Source: CAZHWT01 sp964536215
GTDB taxonomy: Bacteria > Patescibacteriota > CAZHWT01
DNA: 13,326 nucleotides
NCBI GenBank assembly: GCA_964536215.1
Contig: CAZHWT010000035.1
Location: 1-13,326 of the forward strand
Direction of reading: 5' to 3'
Part shown: positions 12,045 to 13,326 of the stretch, piece by piece
How positions within the stretch are numbered: position 1 is the first letter of the stretch
How the letters are laid out: every line of letters begins with the position of its first letter
The notes under the pieces: generated by a model
Database searches by the model: none
What the model saw: only the letters and a program-made list of their open reading frames with translations
Told to the model about the DNA's origin: nothing
Program-made: the position numbers and the translations under genes

Positions 12045-13223
12045 TTATTGTTCGACATCGACCTCCTGAAGTGGGCCCAGATCGGCTATAAGCTGGTTTT
12101 GGATGGCCTTGACGGCTTGTTCAGTGGCGGCATCGAGAGTGGTGTTGGTGAAGCGGAAGCCGGCGGCTTTGACGTGACCGCCGCCGCCCAATGATTGAGC
12201 AATAGTTGCTACGTTTACATCAGCGATAGCTCGCAGGCTACCGGTTACTTCTCCTTCACCTTTGTCTTTGAGCATGACGGCGACTTGGGCCGTGCGGTCA
12301 GCTACTAAAATGTTGTTGACTAAAGTGCCCAGAGTATCAACGTCGGCGTCGGTAGCTTGAGCTAGGGCAATATCGGCTTGGCTGAGGCGAGCGACAATGA
12401 TGCCTGGCTCCTCTTTTTTAATGCCAGATAGGACAGTACCCCAGAGATGCATTGCGGGCAAGCTAAAGGTGCGAAAGAGGCTAGTCATGAGTACGTTTAA
12501 GTTGGCGCCTTGGTCGATCCATTGAGCGGCTTGGCGCAGGCTGTTAGCGTCGGCATTGCTGTTGGCAAAGCCGCTGGTGTCGGATAGCAGTCCGGCTAAG
12601 AGATTGGTGGCGATGTCGGGTGTAATGGTGATATCCAAAGCATCAAAGACAGCCTGCAGCACCACTGTGGCCGAAGGGGCTTCGCCTTGGATATAGTTGA
12701 GGCTACCGAATTGCTCATTATCTTGGTGGTGGTCAATATTAATAAATGGGATATCTTGAGTGTCGGTAGAGAAATCCTCAATCCAATGACCGAGTAGCGA
12801 CTTTTTGGCTGTGTCTACGGCAATAATGGCGTCAAAGTTCACGCCGGTGTATGAGTATTGGATTTGATCGACGTCCACCTGGCCACTTTTTGGCGTCAGA
12901 ATGAGGTTGAATTTGGTGTCCTGAGAGTTGTAATTGATTTTTTCGATGGGGCTAGCGCCAACGTCAATGGAAACAACCAAGCTCTTTTGGCCGACCGAAC
13001 TGGCGATGCGCTCGACACTGGGTAGATACCAGTAGCCGGCTGGGTCGAATTCTTCGATGGCGACAGTAATGGCGGGGATTTTATCGGCGAGAGCCAGAGC
13101 TAGGGCTAGGGCTGAACCAGCCGCATCTGGGTCGACGTTTTTGCCCGAAGTGATGAGGAGATTTTGGATTGTGCCGCCATTGAGGAGGTCGACGATTTGT
13201 TGGAGTTGGGTTGATTCTGGCAT
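12045..13223 (-). CDS. DHH-family phosphoesterase (NrnA/RecJ-like, long form)
   Basis: The 392-residue protein has the DHH/DHHA1 architecture. Motif I is VDPDAAGS (30-37), motif II D137 in IIAVDTAKK, motif III IDHH (163-166), and motif IV D215 in LLSDTSGF. The DHHA1 domain has GSLRA (328-332) and GGGGHVKAAGF (346-356). Relatives degrade nano-RNA, pAp or cyclic dinucleotides with Mn2+. Two deviations stand out. The His that normally opens motif I (HxxPDGDA) is Gly27, and about 50 extra residues separate motifs I and II, making it longer than the usual ~320 aa. I recall similar long DHH proteins in Patescibacteria, so this is likely a clade form; substrate unknown. DHH genes of this type often lie between rbfA and rpsO-pnp, which fits. 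No Shine-Dalgarno is visible. Confidence 0.85.
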   Translation of the reverse strand: MPESTQLQQIVDLLNGGTIQNLLITSGKNVDPDAAGSALALALALADKIPAITVAIEEFDPAGYWYLPSVERIASSVGQKSLVVSIDVGASPIEKINYNSQDTKFNLILTPKSGQVDVDQIQYSYTGVNFDAIIAVDTAKKSLLGHWIEDFSTDTQDIPFINIDHHQDNEQFGSLNYIQGEAPSATVVLQAVFDALDITITPDIATNLLAGLLSDTSGFANSNADANSLRQAAQWIDQGANLNVLMTSLFRTFSLPAMHLWGTVLSGIKKEEPGIIVARLSQADIALAQATDADVDTLGTLVNNILVADRTAQVAVMLKDKGEGEVTGSLRAIADVNVATIAQSLGGGGHVKAAGFRFTNTTLDAATEQAVKAIQNQLIADLGPLQEVDVEQ

Positions 13224-13326
13224 AGTGGGTTACTACGAATGAGTTTATGGTTTGTGTTTGTAGTTTATAGTTTATTTCGTTAGAGGCGGACGGGAGCTCT
13301 ACGAATATACGAATTGGGTAACATCC
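13224..13326. other. Non-coding right edge with word repeats
   Basis: The leader of the DHH gene contains GTTTATGGTTTGTG / GTAGTTTATAGTTTAT words (13239-13280), like those at 1700-1734 and 11455-11495. No promoter with a good match was recognised. The end of an upstream gene may lie near 13290-13326 but cannot be identified. Confidence 0.5.

Overview
The window looks like a stretch of a small-genome bacterium, most probably of the Candidate Phyla Radiation (Patescibacteria). No database search was possible, so this rests on remembered family features. These are an RNase J with a Ser where the usual motif-C His sits, a long DHH phosphoesterase with an extra segment between motifs I and II, a Lon-type ATPase with no protease domain, and a 66-residue '+' strand protein of a type I associate with these lineages. 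All genes read cleanly in the standard bacterial code. UGA is a real stop at the end of the DUF948-like gene, which argues against the lineages that recode UGA as glycine.

Layout from right to left, in the direction of transcription of nearly everything (minus strand): DHH-family phosphoesterase (12045-13223), ribosomal protein S15 rpsO (11622-11888), polynucleotide phosphorylase pnp (9029-11230), Lon-like AAA+ ATPase without protease (7753-8886), ribonuclease J (5655-7559), FtsK/SpoIIIE translocase (3192-5372), RodZ-like membrane HTH protein (1884-2876), DUF948-like membrane coiled-coil protein (1320-1685) and YtxH-like protein (596-1327, overlapping the previous gene by 8 bases). A small '+' strand gene (280-480) converges on this block and is separated from it by a bidirectional terminator at 523-556.

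Functionally there are two themes. The right two thirds is an RNA turnover and translation block: DHH nano-RNase-like protein, S15, PNPase and RNase J, with the Lon-like ATPase inserted in it. The left third is an envelope and division block: FtsK, RodZ-like, DUF948-like and YtxH-like.

The spacers are distinctive. Most are 140-390 bases and are built of degenerate short 'words' repeated with drift (TAGAAAATAGAATC, GTTTATAGTTTATGG, GAATAACGAACTAACGA, CAAATGCCAAGAGTC, GTGCAAAGAGTAAA). Several fold into long imperfect hairpins. Candidate promoters with an extended -10 element (TGn followed by TAGAAT, TATACT or TAAAAT) precede rpsO, lon-like, rodZ-like and the DUF948-like gene. The lon-like promoter is placed so that its transcript would start at the AUG, without a leader. 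Most minus-strand genes lack a Shine-Dalgarno sequence, whereas the small '+' gene has a near-perfect one. No tRNA, rRNA, CRISPR array, insertion sequence or phage gene was seen.
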